Under the pieces are notes generated by a model, which was not told where the DNA came from, did not search any database, and saw only the letters and a list, made by a program, of their open reading frames with translations. Source: AV69 sp046732175 (GTDB taxonomy: Bacteria; Verrucomicrobiota; Verrucomicrobiia; Chthoniobacterales; UBA10450). Taken from it: a stretch of DNA of 64,000 nucleotides. The number at the start of each line of letters is the position of its first letter. Position 1 is the first letter of the stretch. The stretch is taken from the NCBI GenBank assembly GCA_046732175.1, contig JBKPMO010000039.1, forward strand, positions 17,042 through 81,041. The letters run 5' to 3'. A program made the position numbers and the translations under genes. Below are positions 25,575 through 33,706 of this stretch, piece after piece.

Positions 25575-25650
25575 AAAGACTGTTTCGGCGAGACGCCGAG
25601 AGTCCGAGCCGGACTGGCGATTGCACCCGAGGGCGCGTGCGCTCCCCAGA
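25575..25650 (+). repeat. ~72-bp palindromic element, reference copy
   Basis: Begins TGTTTCGGCGAGACGC, contains the core GTCCGAGCCGGACTGGC (25602-25618) and ends GCGCGTGCGCTCCCC (25633-25647). The whole unit aligns with the reverse strand of 61308-61380; the second half aligns with 61418-61465. Confidence 0.75.
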
Positions 25651-25680
25651 TTGAATCGCGTGTTCAGCGCTCATGCGGTG

Positions 25681-25739
25681 GTTGTAGAGGCGCCTGTGTC
25701 TTGTTTCAAAACGGCGCTTGATACAAGCGCTGCTACAAC
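25681..25739. repeat. Imperfect long palindrome upstream of the flavoprotein gene
   Basis: GTTGTAG (25681-25687) and CTACAAC (25733-25739) bound internal GAGGCGCC/GGCGCTTG-type arms (AGGCGCCTGTGTCTTG ... GATACAAGCGCT). It ends 17 bases before the ATG at 25757, so it lies in the 5' leader of that mRNA. Confidence 0.6.
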
Positions 25740-25756
25740 AAGACATTGAAGGCTCA

Positions 25757-26845
25757 ATGGATCGTTTTGATATTGCGATTGTCGGCGGCGGACCCGCGGG
25801 GTCGGTTTGCGCAGCATTTTGCGCTGCGGCAGGGCTACGCACGGTTCTGATCGAGCGCGAAAAATTTCCACGGGAGAAAGTGTGCGGCGATTGTTTGAAT
25901 CCGGAGTGCTGGCCGACTTTGCAGCAACTCGGAATCGATCAACGGGTGCGAGAATCGCCTCATGCCACGCTCGAATCGGTCGTGTTCATCGGATTGCACG
26001 ATCGGTACATGAAGGTTGACCTGCCGGAGGTCGGAGGCGGACTGGCGTTTGACGCAGAGATCGCCATTAAGCGCAGCGTTTTCGATTCTCTTCTGCTCGA
26101 TCGTGCGCGTGAGCTTGGCGCGGAAATTCGAGAAACAACCACGCTGACATCGCTCGAGAAAACCAATGGCGACTGGAAACTGACGATTGCGGGCGCGCTC
26201 ACTTGTCGAGCGCAGGTTTTGGTGGCAGCGGATGGCCGCAATTCAACCGTGGCGCGGTTGTGCGGTTTGCTCCCGCGCATCGGAAAGGAACGCGTGGCGC
26301 TGCAGGCGCACATTCCGTTGCCGCGTGATTTCGGAAATAAGATCGTTTTGCAATTGCTGCCGGGCGGTTATTCCGGCCAGGCGCCGGTAAGTGAAAATGA
26401 GCTCAATCTTTGTCTGGTCGGTAAGCCGAAATCGATTCGCGCACTGCAAAAGTGGGCAATCGAGCGATTCGCGCTTCCGGCCGGCCAGCAATGGCGAACC
26501 ATCACGCCGTTGACGCGCGCGGCGGTTCTACCGGCGCGCGGGAATCTGTTGTTTGCCGGCGATGCTGCGCGTGTCGTAGAACCGTTCACCGGCGAGGGAA
26601 TCTTTTATGCACTGTGCTCAGGCGTGCTAGCCGCGACGGCGGCGACAAGAATCGTTCAGGAAAATTCCACGGACGCAGCCGCTGAATATGGCGCGCAGCA
26701 TACCGCGATGTATCGCGGCCGATTGTGGATTAACGCTCTGGCGCGCAGTGCAGTTGTGTCACCAAAGCTGGGATCGATTTTGCTGGACTTCGCCCGTTTT
26801 CAACCGGCGCTCTTGCGTTTTCTGACGCGAAGAATCGTCCGGTAA
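25757..26845 (+). CDS. FAD-dependent oxidoreductase, geranylgeranyl reductase-like
   Basis: A 362-residue flavoprotein. The Rossmann FAD loop IVGGGPAGS is at residues 8-16, and KVCGDCLNPECW is the family's conserved cysteine segment (the PxxKVCGD region). ADGRNSTVARLCG and LLFAGDAARVVEPFTGEGIFYAL are the second and third FAD contacts. Members reduce isoprenoid chains or hydroxylate/halogenate small molecules. With no terpenoid genes in view, the substrate is open. Confidence 0.85.
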   Translation: MDRFDIAIVGGGPAGSVCAAFCAAAGLRTVLIEREKFPREKVCGDCLNPECWPTLQQLGIDQRVRESPHATLESVVFIGLHDRYMKVDLPEVGGGLAFDAEIAIKRSVFDSLLLDRARELGAEIRETTTLTSLEKTNGDWKLTIAGALTCRAQVLVAADGRNSTVARLCGLLPRIGKERVALQAHIPLPRDFGNKIVLQLLPGGYSGQAPVSENELNLCLVGKPKSIRALQKWAIERFALPAGQQWRTITPLTRAAVLPARGNLLFAGDAARVVEPFTGEGIFYALCSGVLAATAATRIVQENSTDAAAEYGAQHTAMYRGRLWINALARSAVVSPKLGSILLDFARFQPALLRFLTRRIVR

Positions 26846-26876
26846 CGCTTGTTCGGGCCCGCGGTTATTCCAGCGT

Positions 26877-27755
26877 TTAGGATGAACTGATCTGGCGGCA
26901 GGCTTTGATGGTGTTCGACATCAGCATTGCGATCGTCATGGGGCCGACACCACCAGGAACGGGAGTAATGGCGCCGGCAATTTTCGCCACGCCATCGAAA
27001 TCGACATCGCCGACGAGTTTGTAACCGCGTTCGCTCCCAGCGTCCTCCACCCGATTGATTCCGACGTCAATCACCATCGCGCCTTCCCGTACGAATTCCG
27101 TTCTAACGAAATGTGGACGACCAATCGCGGCAATAATAACATCGGCGCGGTTGCAAATCTCCGAGATGTTTCGAGTGCGCGAATGAATGACGGTGACGGT
27201 CGCATCAATACCCTTGCGCATGAGCAAGAGCGCCATCGGCTTTCCGACGATCATACTGCGGCCGAGCACGACGACGTTGGCGCCGGAGAGGGCGACCCCG
27301 GTTTCGCGGAGCAAACGCAGACAACCAAGGGGAGTGCAGGGAACAAAACCTGTTTCGTCATCGAGCGCGAGCTTCGCGACGTTGAGTGGGTGGAATCCGT
27401 CGACGTCTTTGCGCGGATCGAGTGCGCGCACGATCGCCGTCTCGTCGATTTGTGGCGGGGGCGGTGATTGCACGAGAATCCCGTGGATTTTGTGGTCGTG
27501 ATTGAGTTCGTCCACCCGGGCGAGCAGTTCCTCCTGCGTTGTCGTCGCGGTTAATTCGAGTTTCACCGAGTGAAGACCAAGCTCGCGGCACATTTTGTCT
27601 TTTGCCCGCACATAGGTGCGCGAAGCGGGATCGTCGCCCACCAGAACTACGGCCAGGCCGGGTATTAATCCGCGAGACTTAAGCCCGGCGATCTCATCGC
27701 GCAGTTCGGCGTAGACTCTTTCCGCAATGACACGGCCGTCGATTAGCTTTGGCAT
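26877..27755 (-). CDS. folD: Methylenetetrahydrofolate dehydrogenase / cyclohydrolase
   Basis: A 292-residue bifunctional enzyme interconverting methylene-, methenyl- and 10-formyl-tetrahydrofolate. The catalytic segment SRTYVRAKDKMC supplies Y48 and K52, KDVDGFHP supplies D118, and the NADP loop is VVLGRSMIVGKPMA. The C-terminal TPVPGGVGPMT is invariant. GILVQSPPPP replaces the usual GILVQLPLP, a mild variation. It ends convergently with the flavoprotein gene. Confidence 0.97.
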   Translation of the reverse strand: MPKLIDGRVIAERVYAELRDEIAGLKSRGLIPGLAVVLVGDDPASRTYVRAKDKMCRELGLHSVKLELTATTTQEELLARVDELNHDHKIHGILVQSPPPPQIDETAIVRALDPRKDVDGFHPLNVAKLALDDETGFVPCTPLGCLRLLRETGVALSGANVVVLGRSMIVGKPMALLLMRKGIDATVTVIHSRTRNISEICNRADVIIAAIGRPHFVRTEFVREGAMVIDVGINRVEDAGSERGYKLVGDVDFDGVAKIAGAITPVPGGVGPMTIAMLMSNTIKACRQISSS

Positions 27756-27847
27756 GGCGCAGAGCTTAGCATGTTATGCCGCACCGAATCTAATTTGGTC
27801 TGAGCCCGACCGGCGGTTTGGCTCAGGGCTGAAAGTTATCGAAGTGA

Positions 27848-28498
27848 TCAGCGCATTTCGACCAGCGCCATCATTGCATCCTGTAAGCGACGACGCTCCG
27901 CTTCGAATTCTTCTTCCGTATTGGTGGGTGCGACACGAAGCAAGGGTCCAAAAATGACGCGAACCCTCGAGAACGGACGGGGAAGGATGAATTTGTCCCA
28001 GCTCCTGGCCCTCCAGCAGCTCGAATACTCAATATTAATCGGCTGGATCGGCGCTCCCGACTTTTGGGCTAAAAAGATGATACCACGCCCAAGCTCGTAA
28101 GCTGGCCCGCGAGGACCGTCCGGAGTAATCAGGACGTCACGTCCAGAAGCAAGAACTTCGGCGAGTTCCAGCATTGCACTTGCCCCGAGCCGCGAAGTAG
28201 AGCCCCGGACAACATCAAAACCGAAACGTTTCGTAAGATCCGCTACCAAATCTCCATCCCGACTCGCGCTGATCAGACCCGCCCCGGGACGATGAGGAGC
28301 AAATCTCTTTAGGGCATACGAAATGAGCAGGAGTCGGTTGTGCCACAGCGCCCCAATATAGTTCTCCTTCGCCGGTACCTCCAGCACGGGCGAGCGGGCA
28401 TCGACGTCATAACGCAACGTCCGCGCCCACAACTGCACCAGGCGAAAGCCAAATGCGACAAGAATGCGCGTTGTGAAACTTTCCGGATGGAGCTTCAA
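27848..28498 (-). CDS. Lysophospholipid acyltransferase-family protein (DUF374)
   Basis: A 216-residue membrane-associated acyltransferase-like protein. GALWHNRLLLISY carries the variant HN motif (H53), SASRDGDLVADL and FGFDVVRGS follow, and TPDGPRGPAYELGRGIIFLAQ is diagnostic of the DUF374 branch related to LpxL/PlsC. It probably acylates a lipid A-like or lyso-lipid substrate at the inner membrane. Its ATG overlaps the ubiX stop by four bases, making it the third gene of xylB-ubiX-DUF374. Confidence 0.85.
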   Translation of the reverse strand: MKLHPESFTTRILVAFGFRLVQLWARTLRYDVDARSPVLEVPAKENYIGALWHNRLLLISYALKRFAPHRPGAGLISASRDGDLVADLTKRFGFDVVRGSTSRLGASAMLELAEVLASGRDVLITPDGPRGPAYELGRGIIFLAQKSGAPIQPINIEYSSCWRARSWDKFILPRPFSRVRVIFGPLLRVAPTNTEEEFEAERRRLQDAMMALVEMR

Positions 28499-29064
28499 AT
28501 TTGCGGCGGACGGCCTTTTGCGCTTTGCCAGCGGAAGGCTCTAGAACTGGACAATCCAAGCTGATCGAGAATGCGCCACACCACCGTGTCCGCGACGTCG
28601 TTGACGTTTTTTGGATTGCTGTAGAACGACGGGATCGCGGGCAACACGATTGCGCCGGCCTCGATCAAGGTCACGACATTGCGCGCCTGAATCAGGCTCC
28701 AAGGCGTTTCCCGCGGGACGACGATGAGTTTACGGCGTTCCTTCAAAAAAACGTCAGCGGCGCGCAACAACGCGCTCTGGCCCGAGCCCGTGGCAATTCG
28801 GCCAAGCGTCGACATGGAGCAGGGCACGATCACCATTGCGTCGAAACGTGCGGAACCGCTGACGAACGGGACGTTCATGTCGTTGTCGGCATGCTGAAGT
28901 ACCTTCGGAGGAAGACGAAAGGCGAGGAGTTCGTGATCGGCGACCTGTCGTGCGTGTGCGGTCATGACGAGGTGAACTTCGTGCTCGGTGGTGTTGATTT
29001 GTTCGAGCAGACGCTGCAAATAAATGCTACCACTGGCGCCGGTTGCGCCGATTACGATTTTCAT
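28495..29064 (-). CDS. ubiX: UbiX-family flavin prenyltransferase
   Basis: A 189-residue protein that would prenylate FMN to make the cofactor of UbiD decarboxylases. The N-terminal IGATGASGSIYLQRLLEQ and the VIVPCSMSTLGRIATGSGQSALLRAADVFLKERRKLIVVPRETPWS block are standard. It sits between xylB and the acyltransferase gene with 4-base overlaps on both sides. No ubiD is in the window. Confidence 0.93.
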   Translation of the reverse strand: MKIVIGATGASGSIYLQRLLEQINTTEHEVHLVMTAHARQVADHELLAFRLPPKVLQHADNDMNVPFVSGSARFDAMVIVPCSMSTLGRIATGSGQSALLRAADVFLKERRKLIVVPRETPWSLIQARNVVTLIEAGAIVLPAIPSFYSNPKNVNDVADTVVWRILDQLGLSSSRAFRWQSAKGRPPQI

Positions 29065-30557
29065 AGATAACCGCTGCTTGCTAACTTGCGCGTGAGATCG
29101 GCGTGTCGTCCACGCAATTCCGCATAAAGCTCTTGATTTTCTTTGCGCGGTTCAGCGCGCGTCTTGCGATCGGTTTTTACTGCCGATTTCACGATTTTTT
29201 CGAGCGGAAGCGGCTCGCCTTTCGTCTGGCAATAAGTCCAGCCCGCCTGAATCGCAGCGCCAAGGGCGGCACCTTCAACGATCTTAAATCCGATTACCGG
29301 GAGACCGAAAATGTCAGCAACAATTTGGCGCATGCTTGCACTCTTGGCGCCGCCTCCGGTAATGCGCAATTCTTTGGTTTCGATCCCAAGACCAATCAGG
29401 CAGTTCATTCCCTGGGCAAGTCCGATCACGATTCCTTCAATTAACGCCCGGGCGATATCGTGGCGATTAGTGTTGCGAGAATTTAGACCGTGAATTATGG
29501 CGCTGCCATTTGGCAGGTTAGGCAACCGTTCCCCGTAGAAATAGGGTAGAAGCGTCAGCCCATTGGCGCCCGGCTCAGAACGCGCAACATTTTTTTCGAG
29601 GGTCTGCATTTCCCAGCCAAACAGGTCCCGCACTCGCTCGACCGCGTTCGCCACATTCATGGTGCAAGCCAGCGCCAGCCAGTGATCTGTGCTGTCGCAA
29701 TATGCGGAGATTTCTCCACGCGGATCGACAACTGGCGTTTCAACGAATGTGTAAAGCGTGCCCGACGTGCCGAGGCTAATCGTGAGCCGACCGGGACTGA
29801 TGTTGCCGGTGCCGATCGCGCCCAGCATATTGTCGCCGCCACCAGCGCTGACGAGGATATCGCCGAGTTGAAATTTTTCGCGCAAGGTCGATCGCAGCAA
29901 GCCGACTGCTCGCGTGGAGGAACGAAGTGGCGGAAATTTCGTCAGCAGACCTTTGTCGATAAATTCCGCCAGCGGCTCGCACCAGGTCCGCGATCGAATA
30001 TCGAGCAATCCTGTGCCGGAAGCATCGCCGTACTCCATCTGGCGTTCGCCGGTGAGCCAGAAATTCAAAAAATCGTGTGGCAGAAGAATGGTTCGGGCAG
30101 CGGCGAAATTTTCGGGTTCATTTTCTTTCAACCACAAAATCTTGGGCGCGGTGTAACCCGACACCATCGCGTTGCCCGTTCGCTCGATTAGCTCCTCTAC
30201 GTTTCCGAGGGCGCGATTCAGCTTCTCGGCTTGTTCTGCGGTTGAGGTGTCGTACCAAAGCTTGGCCGGACGCACCGGCTGGTTACGATCGTCGAGCGTA
30301 ACGAGCCCATGTTGTTGGGCACTCACTCCAAAGGCCACCACCTCCCAGCGACGCTCTCCGATTTTCTCCAGGCAAGTGAGAATCACCCGCTCGGCTGCAT
30401 TAGACCAGATCTGCGGATCTTGCTCGACATGCCCGCGCGGAAGTCCTTCAACAAACGAATGCGGGGCGCTCGCCTGAGCGAAAACTTTTCCGGTATCAGC
30501 GTCGAGAATCAGACCCTTGCAGGTGGTTGTCCCGCTATCCAACCCAAGGCACAGCAT
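29061..30557 (-). CDS. xylB: Xylulokinase (FGGY family)
   Basis: A 498-residue FGGY carbohydrate kinase, matching XylB length. GLDSGTTTCKGLILD is the N-terminal phosphate loop, SAQQHGLVTLDD and AKLWYDTST fit xylulokinase, ASGTGLLDIRSR precedes the catalytic aspartate region, and ITGGGAKSASMRQIVADIFGLPV is the FGGY signature 2. It is first in an operon with ubiX. No xylose isomerase or transporter is adjacent, so another ketose is possible. Confidence 0.9.
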   Translation of the reverse strand: MLCLGLDSGTTTCKGLILDADTGKVFAQASAPHSFVEGLPRGHVEQDPQIWSNAAERVILTCLEKIGERRWEVVAFGVSAQQHGLVTLDDRNQPVRPAKLWYDTSTAEQAEKLNRALGNVEELIERTGNAMVSGYTAPKILWLKENEPENFAAARTILLPHDFLNFWLTGERQMEYGDASGTGLLDIRSRTWCEPLAEFIDKGLLTKFPPLRSSTRAVGLLRSTLREKFQLGDILVSAGGGDNMLGAIGTGNISPGRLTISLGTSGTLYTFVETPVVDPRGEISAYCDSTDHWLALACTMNVANAVERVRDLFGWEMQTLEKNVARSEPGANGLTLLPYFYGERLPNLPNGSAIIHGLNSRNTNRHDIARALIEGIVIGLAQGMNCLIGLGIETKELRITGGGAKSASMRQIVADIFGLPVIGFKIVEGAALGAAIQAGWTYCQTKGEPLPLEKIVKSAVKTDRKTRAEPRKENQELYAELRGRHADLTRKLASSGYL

Positions 30558-30602
30558 TGTCGAATTTGAATTCGAGGCGAGGTCGCGGCAATTAGTTTAG
30601 CA

Positions 30603-30992
30603 ATGATCAAGAAATTACTGCACACCCGTTATCGCGTGACCGACCTGGAAAAGACGGTCGCGTTTTACCGAGACGTTCTTGGCTTGGAGGAAACACGACG
30701 GCACACCTCCGGACGCGGCTCTCAGCTGGTTTTCTTCAAGGCTCCGGGAAGCGAAGAAGAGATCGAGATCTGCAAGTACGACCAGAGCGGCCCGGTCGTA
30801 GTCGGGCCGGATCTGACGCATCTCGCCTTTGAGGTGGATAACTTGGCAAAATTTGCAAAAGAGAGTGCGGCCAAAGGTTATCCGCTTTCTGATGGCCCCC
30901 ATCCACTCGGCGACGGCGGCGCCATCGCATTCATCGACGCTCCGGAAGGTTACGAAATTGAATTGATTCAGCGTGGGCGCGGAACTGGCTAA
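30603..30992 (+). CDS. gloA: VOC-family protein, lactoylglutathione lyase-like
   Basis: A 129-residue vicinal-oxygen-chelate protein with paired beta-alpha-beta-beta-beta modules. HTRYRVTDLEKTVAFYRDVLGLEETRR and LTHLAFEVDNLAKFAKESAAKG are typical, with the metal-ligand glutamates in the ELIQRG end. It resembles GloA, which isomerises the methylglyoxal-glutathione hemithioacetal. Small VOC proteins vary widely, so the activity is tentative. Confidence 0.8.
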   Translation: MIKKLLHTRYRVTDLEKTVAFYRDVLGLEETRRHTSGRGSQLVFFKAPGSEEEIEICKYDQSGPVVVGPDLTHLAFEVDNLAKFAKESAAKGYPLSDGPHPLGDGGAIAFIDAPEGYEIELIQRGRGTG

Positions 30993-31035
30993 TTTAGAGA
31001 CCGCGAACAGCTGAATCGATAATTATTCACGGGCA

Positions 31036-31995
31036 ATGAAACGACAGGTGCGCTGGGTTACGCTAACAATTTGCGCGCTCCTCGGTGTCGGCAGCGTCGC
31101 TGCCGCAGTCACACCGGACGATGAGGATGCGCCCAACGTTGTCCGCCCAGCGGGGGTCCATAAGCGCACAACCAAAAGCACGCGCAAGCGCTCCTCGACC
31201 GATTCGGCAACACCAAGCGACATTTCAATTCCGGCGTCGGTTCTCAATCCAGGACGGTCCGGTGCCGTTCCGAATACGCGCGCGAATTCGGTGATGGTAG
31301 TCGATGCGCGCACCGGGACGGTGTTGCATGAAAAAAATGCGGATCAGCCGCGGCCGGCAGCGAGCACACAAAAGTTGCTGACCGCACTGATTATTGCCGA
31401 AACTGGCTATCTCGATCGGCCGGTCAGAGTGGAGCAGATCGATACGTTTGCCGAGCCGGTCCGGTTGAATATTCGGCCAGGGGAAATTTATCAGCGGATT
31501 GATCTGCTACGTGCGTTGTTAGTGAAAAGTCCGAACGACGTCGCGCGCTGTCTGGCCCGCGATAATGCCGGCAGCCTCGACGCATTTTCCGATAAGATGA
31601 ACGCAAAAGCGCAGATGCTGGGGGCGACCCATTCGCACTTCATCAACCCGAATGGCTTGCCCATGCCCGGTCAATATTCCACCGCGCGCGATTTGGCGAT
31701 CATTGCGCGCGCGGCATATGCGAACCCCACCATCCGTTCCATCGTCTGCCTGCCGCAGCTGGTTTTTCGCTACGCCAGCGGACGAACGCGCGAGTTGGAA
31801 AACACCAACAAAGTTTTAAAGCGACTTCCGTTTTGCAACGGAATGAAAACGGGTTACACCGAAGCCGCCGGGCATTGTCTGATTGCGAGCGGTTCGCGAC
31901 CGGGACGAGACGTGATCGTAGTGGTTCTTGGCGATACCAAATCCGGTGTCTGGACCGACGCCGCGTCGTTGCTGTCCTGGGGTCTCTGGCTCTGA
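31036..31995 (+). CDS. D-alanyl-D-alanine carboxypeptidase (S11)
   Basis: A 319-residue periplasmic low-molecular-weight penicillin-binding protein with a signal peptide (~1-24). A basic Ser/Thr-rich linker (~25-75: KRTTKSTRKRSS) precedes the catalytic domain. Motifs are S110-TQ-K113, S165-P-N167 and K271-T-G273 in GMKTGYTEAAGHCL. It trims pentapeptides in peptidoglycan. There is no C-terminal amphipathic anchor as in DacA; the protein ends at the catalytic domain, like the DacF/YdaO-type short forms. Confidence 0.92.
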   Translation: MKRQVRWVTLTICALLGVGSVAAAVTPDDEDAPNVVRPAGVHKRTTKSTRKRSSTDSATPSDISIPASVLNPGRSGAVPNTRANSVMVVDARTGTVLHEKNADQPRPAASTQKLLTALIIAETGYLDRPVRVEQIDTFAEPVRLNIRPGEIYQRIDLLRALLVKSPNDVARCLARDNAGSLDAFSDKMNAKAQMLGATHSHFINPNGLPMPGQYSTARDLAIIARAAYANPTIRSIVCLPQLVFRYASGRTRELENTNKVLKRLPFCNGMKTGYTEAAGHCLIASGSRPGRDVIVVVLGDTKSGVWTDAASLLSWGLWL

Positions 31996-32090
31996 GCTAA
32001 ATCCGGGGCATGTTCCCAGCCGGCACTCTGGCTCGTCATCGCAGGCTTTCTTAAAGACTTTGTAACACCGCCCTGCATGAAACTTCGATG

Positions 32091-32125
32091 AAAGATTGTT
32101 TCGGCGAGACGCGTGCGCTACCCGG
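32091..32125 (+). repeat. Shortened copy of the ~72-bp element
   Basis: The first 22 bases match 25575-25596 with one difference, then the sequence jumps directly to GCGTGCGCTACCCGG, equivalent to the element's far end. An internal deletion of the GTCCGAGCCGGAC core would explain it. Confidence 0.6.
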
Positions 32126-32197
32126 CAAATCGCCTCCTAGCGCTGCTAAATGTTCGTCTGAATGGAAGTGCCGCAACCAAAGACAGGCGGCGCGATC

Positions 32198-32224
32198 GGA
32201 GGGAGGCGCTTCTGCGCGTCCAGG
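32198..32224 (+). repeat. CGCTTCTGCGCGTCCAGG repeat, copy 1
   Basis: Matches 63651-63677 at 25 of 27 bases, starting GGAGGGA and ending CGCTTCTGCGCGTCCAGG. Confidence 0.65.
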
Positions 32225-32383
32225 TCCACCTATTAAGGCGTCCCCGACGCTGCCGAATAACGCAACAATGGCGACGGAACTAAGCCCGGATTTCGAGTTG
32301 GATCCTGAGCCGGCCCAGGTGCCACGTCTTCAGGACCTTCCGCAGGCGGCATCGGCTCTTCGGTATTGAGAGCGGCGAGGCGG

Positions 32384-32485
32384 TCAGCCAGTGCCGGTTT
32401 CATTTTGGCGGTGGGCGGGCGTAATCGTGGTCGTCTGGCAGGCCGTGAGAAACGCAAAAACGAACAACGCAATCGTCGGTTTCAT
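32384..32485 (-). CDS. Possible very small lipoprotein, perhaps frame-shifted
   Basis: ATG 32485 opens a 33-residue frame starting MKPTIALFVFAFLTACQTTT. The basic-hydrophobic start and LTAC lipobox look like a genuine lipoprotein signal. The frame stops soon after, but another frame carries LADRLAALNTEEPMPPAEGP and continues to 32233, so a frameshift near 32400-32420 may have cut a ~70-residue lipoprotein. It lies directly downstream of mtnP on the same strand. Small proteins like this are easily spurious. Confidence 0.4.
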   Translation of the reverse strand: MKPTIALFVFAFLTACQTTTITPAHRQNETGTG

Positions 32486-32544
32486 TGCAAGAGCCCTCAT
32501 ACTGCTAACATCTTGTCGTCTGGCCTGGCAACGTCCGAGTCGCT

Positions 32545-33414
32545 CTACAAAAACCGCTCGATAATCGGTCCCAGTTTTTTGATCGTGGCTGCGGGCCACA
32601 ATTTTCGATCCGTGATTATTGCGTTTTCGAGCGCGCGATGCTCTGGCCAGTTTGCTTCGTGCGGAATCTCGGGGATCACTCGTTGCAGAACCTTCTTTGC
32701 CGTCTCCGCGTTCGCGAGCAGATGCCCAATGACAGTTTGGACCGAAACGGGTTCTTCTTCCACCTTCCAGCAATCATAATCGGTAATCATCGCCATCGTG
32801 GCGAGCGCGATCTCAGCTTCGCGCGCCAGCTTTGCCTCCGGCAAATTCGTCATCCCGATGACATCGAAACCGTTGCGGCGATTGAATTCCGATTCCGCAC
32901 GAGTGGAGAAGGCCGGGCCATCCATGTTCACATAAGTGCCGCCGTTGTGAACGGTGGCGCTGGTCGCGCGTGTGGCTTCCGCTAACATCTCCCGCAGCTT
33001 GGTCGAGATCGGGTCGGCAAAGGAAACGTGCGCCGCTATTCCCTCACCGAAAAAAGTGTGGCAAGAGCACAGGCTCGTCCGATCAAAGAACTGCGACGGC
33101 AACAGAACGTCGCGCGGGGCATATTTCTCCTGCAGGCTGCCCACTGCTGTCACGCAAATGATCCAGCGAACGTTGAGAGAACGCAGCGCGTAAATATTCG
33201 CCCGATGATTCAGTTCGTGTGGCAAGATTCGATGCCCACGTCCATGTCGCGGCAAAAAATAAACACTGCGGCCGCACATTGTTCCCCCAACGATGGAATC
33301 GGAAGGCGCGCCGAATGGGGTTTCGATCTCATGTTCGGCTACCTCGGCAAAACCGTCTAGGTGGTAGAGGCCACTGCCGCCAATAATCCCGATCGCTGGC
33401 TCGTTCATCCGCAA
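32545..33414 (-). CDS. mtnP: S-methyl-5'-thioadenosine phosphorylase
   Basis: A 289-residue trimeric-type purine phosphorylase producing adenine and methylthioribose-1-phosphate from methylthioadenosine. Signatures are IGIIGGSGLYHLDG, FLPRHGRGHRILPHELNHRANIYAL, ICVTAVGSLQE, GGTYVNMDGPAFSTRAESE and GMTNLPEAKLAREAEI. Its product is the substrate of MtnA at the left end of the window, so the salvage pathway is encoded at two separate places. The short SLQE loop after TAVGS is typical of MtnP rather than PNP. Confidence 0.95.
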   Translation of the reverse strand: MRMNEPAIGIIGGSGLYHLDGFAEVAEHEIETPFGAPSDSIVGGTMCGRSVYFLPRHGRGHRILPHELNHRANIYALRSLNVRWIICVTAVGSLQEKYAPRDVLLPSQFFDRTSLCSCHTFFGEGIAAHVSFADPISTKLREMLAEATRATSATVHNGGTYVNMDGPAFSTRAESEFNRRNGFDVIGMTNLPEAKLAREAEIALATMAMITDYDCWKVEEEPVSVQTVIGHLLANAETAKKVLQRVIPEIPHEANWPEHRALENAIITDRKLWPAATIKKLGPIIERFL

Positions 33415-33706
33415 TCTGAATTGAAACGGAGGGAAATAGAAAATTGAAGCGAATTGTTCGTTGTTGCCGCCCCAGGTTTGACGAGGTGGATGGGGCAGTT
33501 CTTGTTCAAAATTTGGGGAGCGAAGCCGCCAATATTTTTGCCATCGGTGCGAGTCGCACTGACGGGCGACGAAGCGGCGGCTCCACCTCGACCGCGTTCA
33601 TGGTGGCACATAGCCGGTCTTACGTTAAAACGTGCAAGTGAAAAGCTTACGTGCTGCTCGTTGCGGTAATGGCACTTTCGCCGGCCCTGTGTATCGTGCC
33701 CGAGCC

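Larger units (their letters stand above)
25405..25756. other. Repeat-rich non-coding region
   Basis: No gene. It holds, in order: a short repeat at 25485-25500 (inverted copies elsewhere), the ~72-bp element at 25579-25650, and a long inverted pair GTTGTAG/CTACAAC at 25681-25739. It is the densest repeat block in the window. Confidence 0.6.
31996..32383. other. Repeat-bearing non-coding region
   Basis: No convincing gene. 32091-32125 is a shortened copy of the ~72-bp element, and 32198-32224 matches 63651-63677. At 32233-32472, on the minus strand, an open frame (LADRLAALNTEEP...) might be the frame-shifted rest of the small lipoprotein at 32384-32485. Confidence 0.5.

Noticed and set aside
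28501..29070. Open frame of 189 codons on the plus strand exactly opposite ubiX
   Set aside because: Its translation (RR, HHR, basic and low complexity) lacks any domain, while UbiX on the minus strand is strongly conserved.
32233..32472. Separate proline-rich gene on the minus strand
   Set aside because: Its best-looking part (LADRLAALNTEEP) fits the continuation of the small lipoprotein in a shifted frame, and no own signal or ribosome-binding site is visible.
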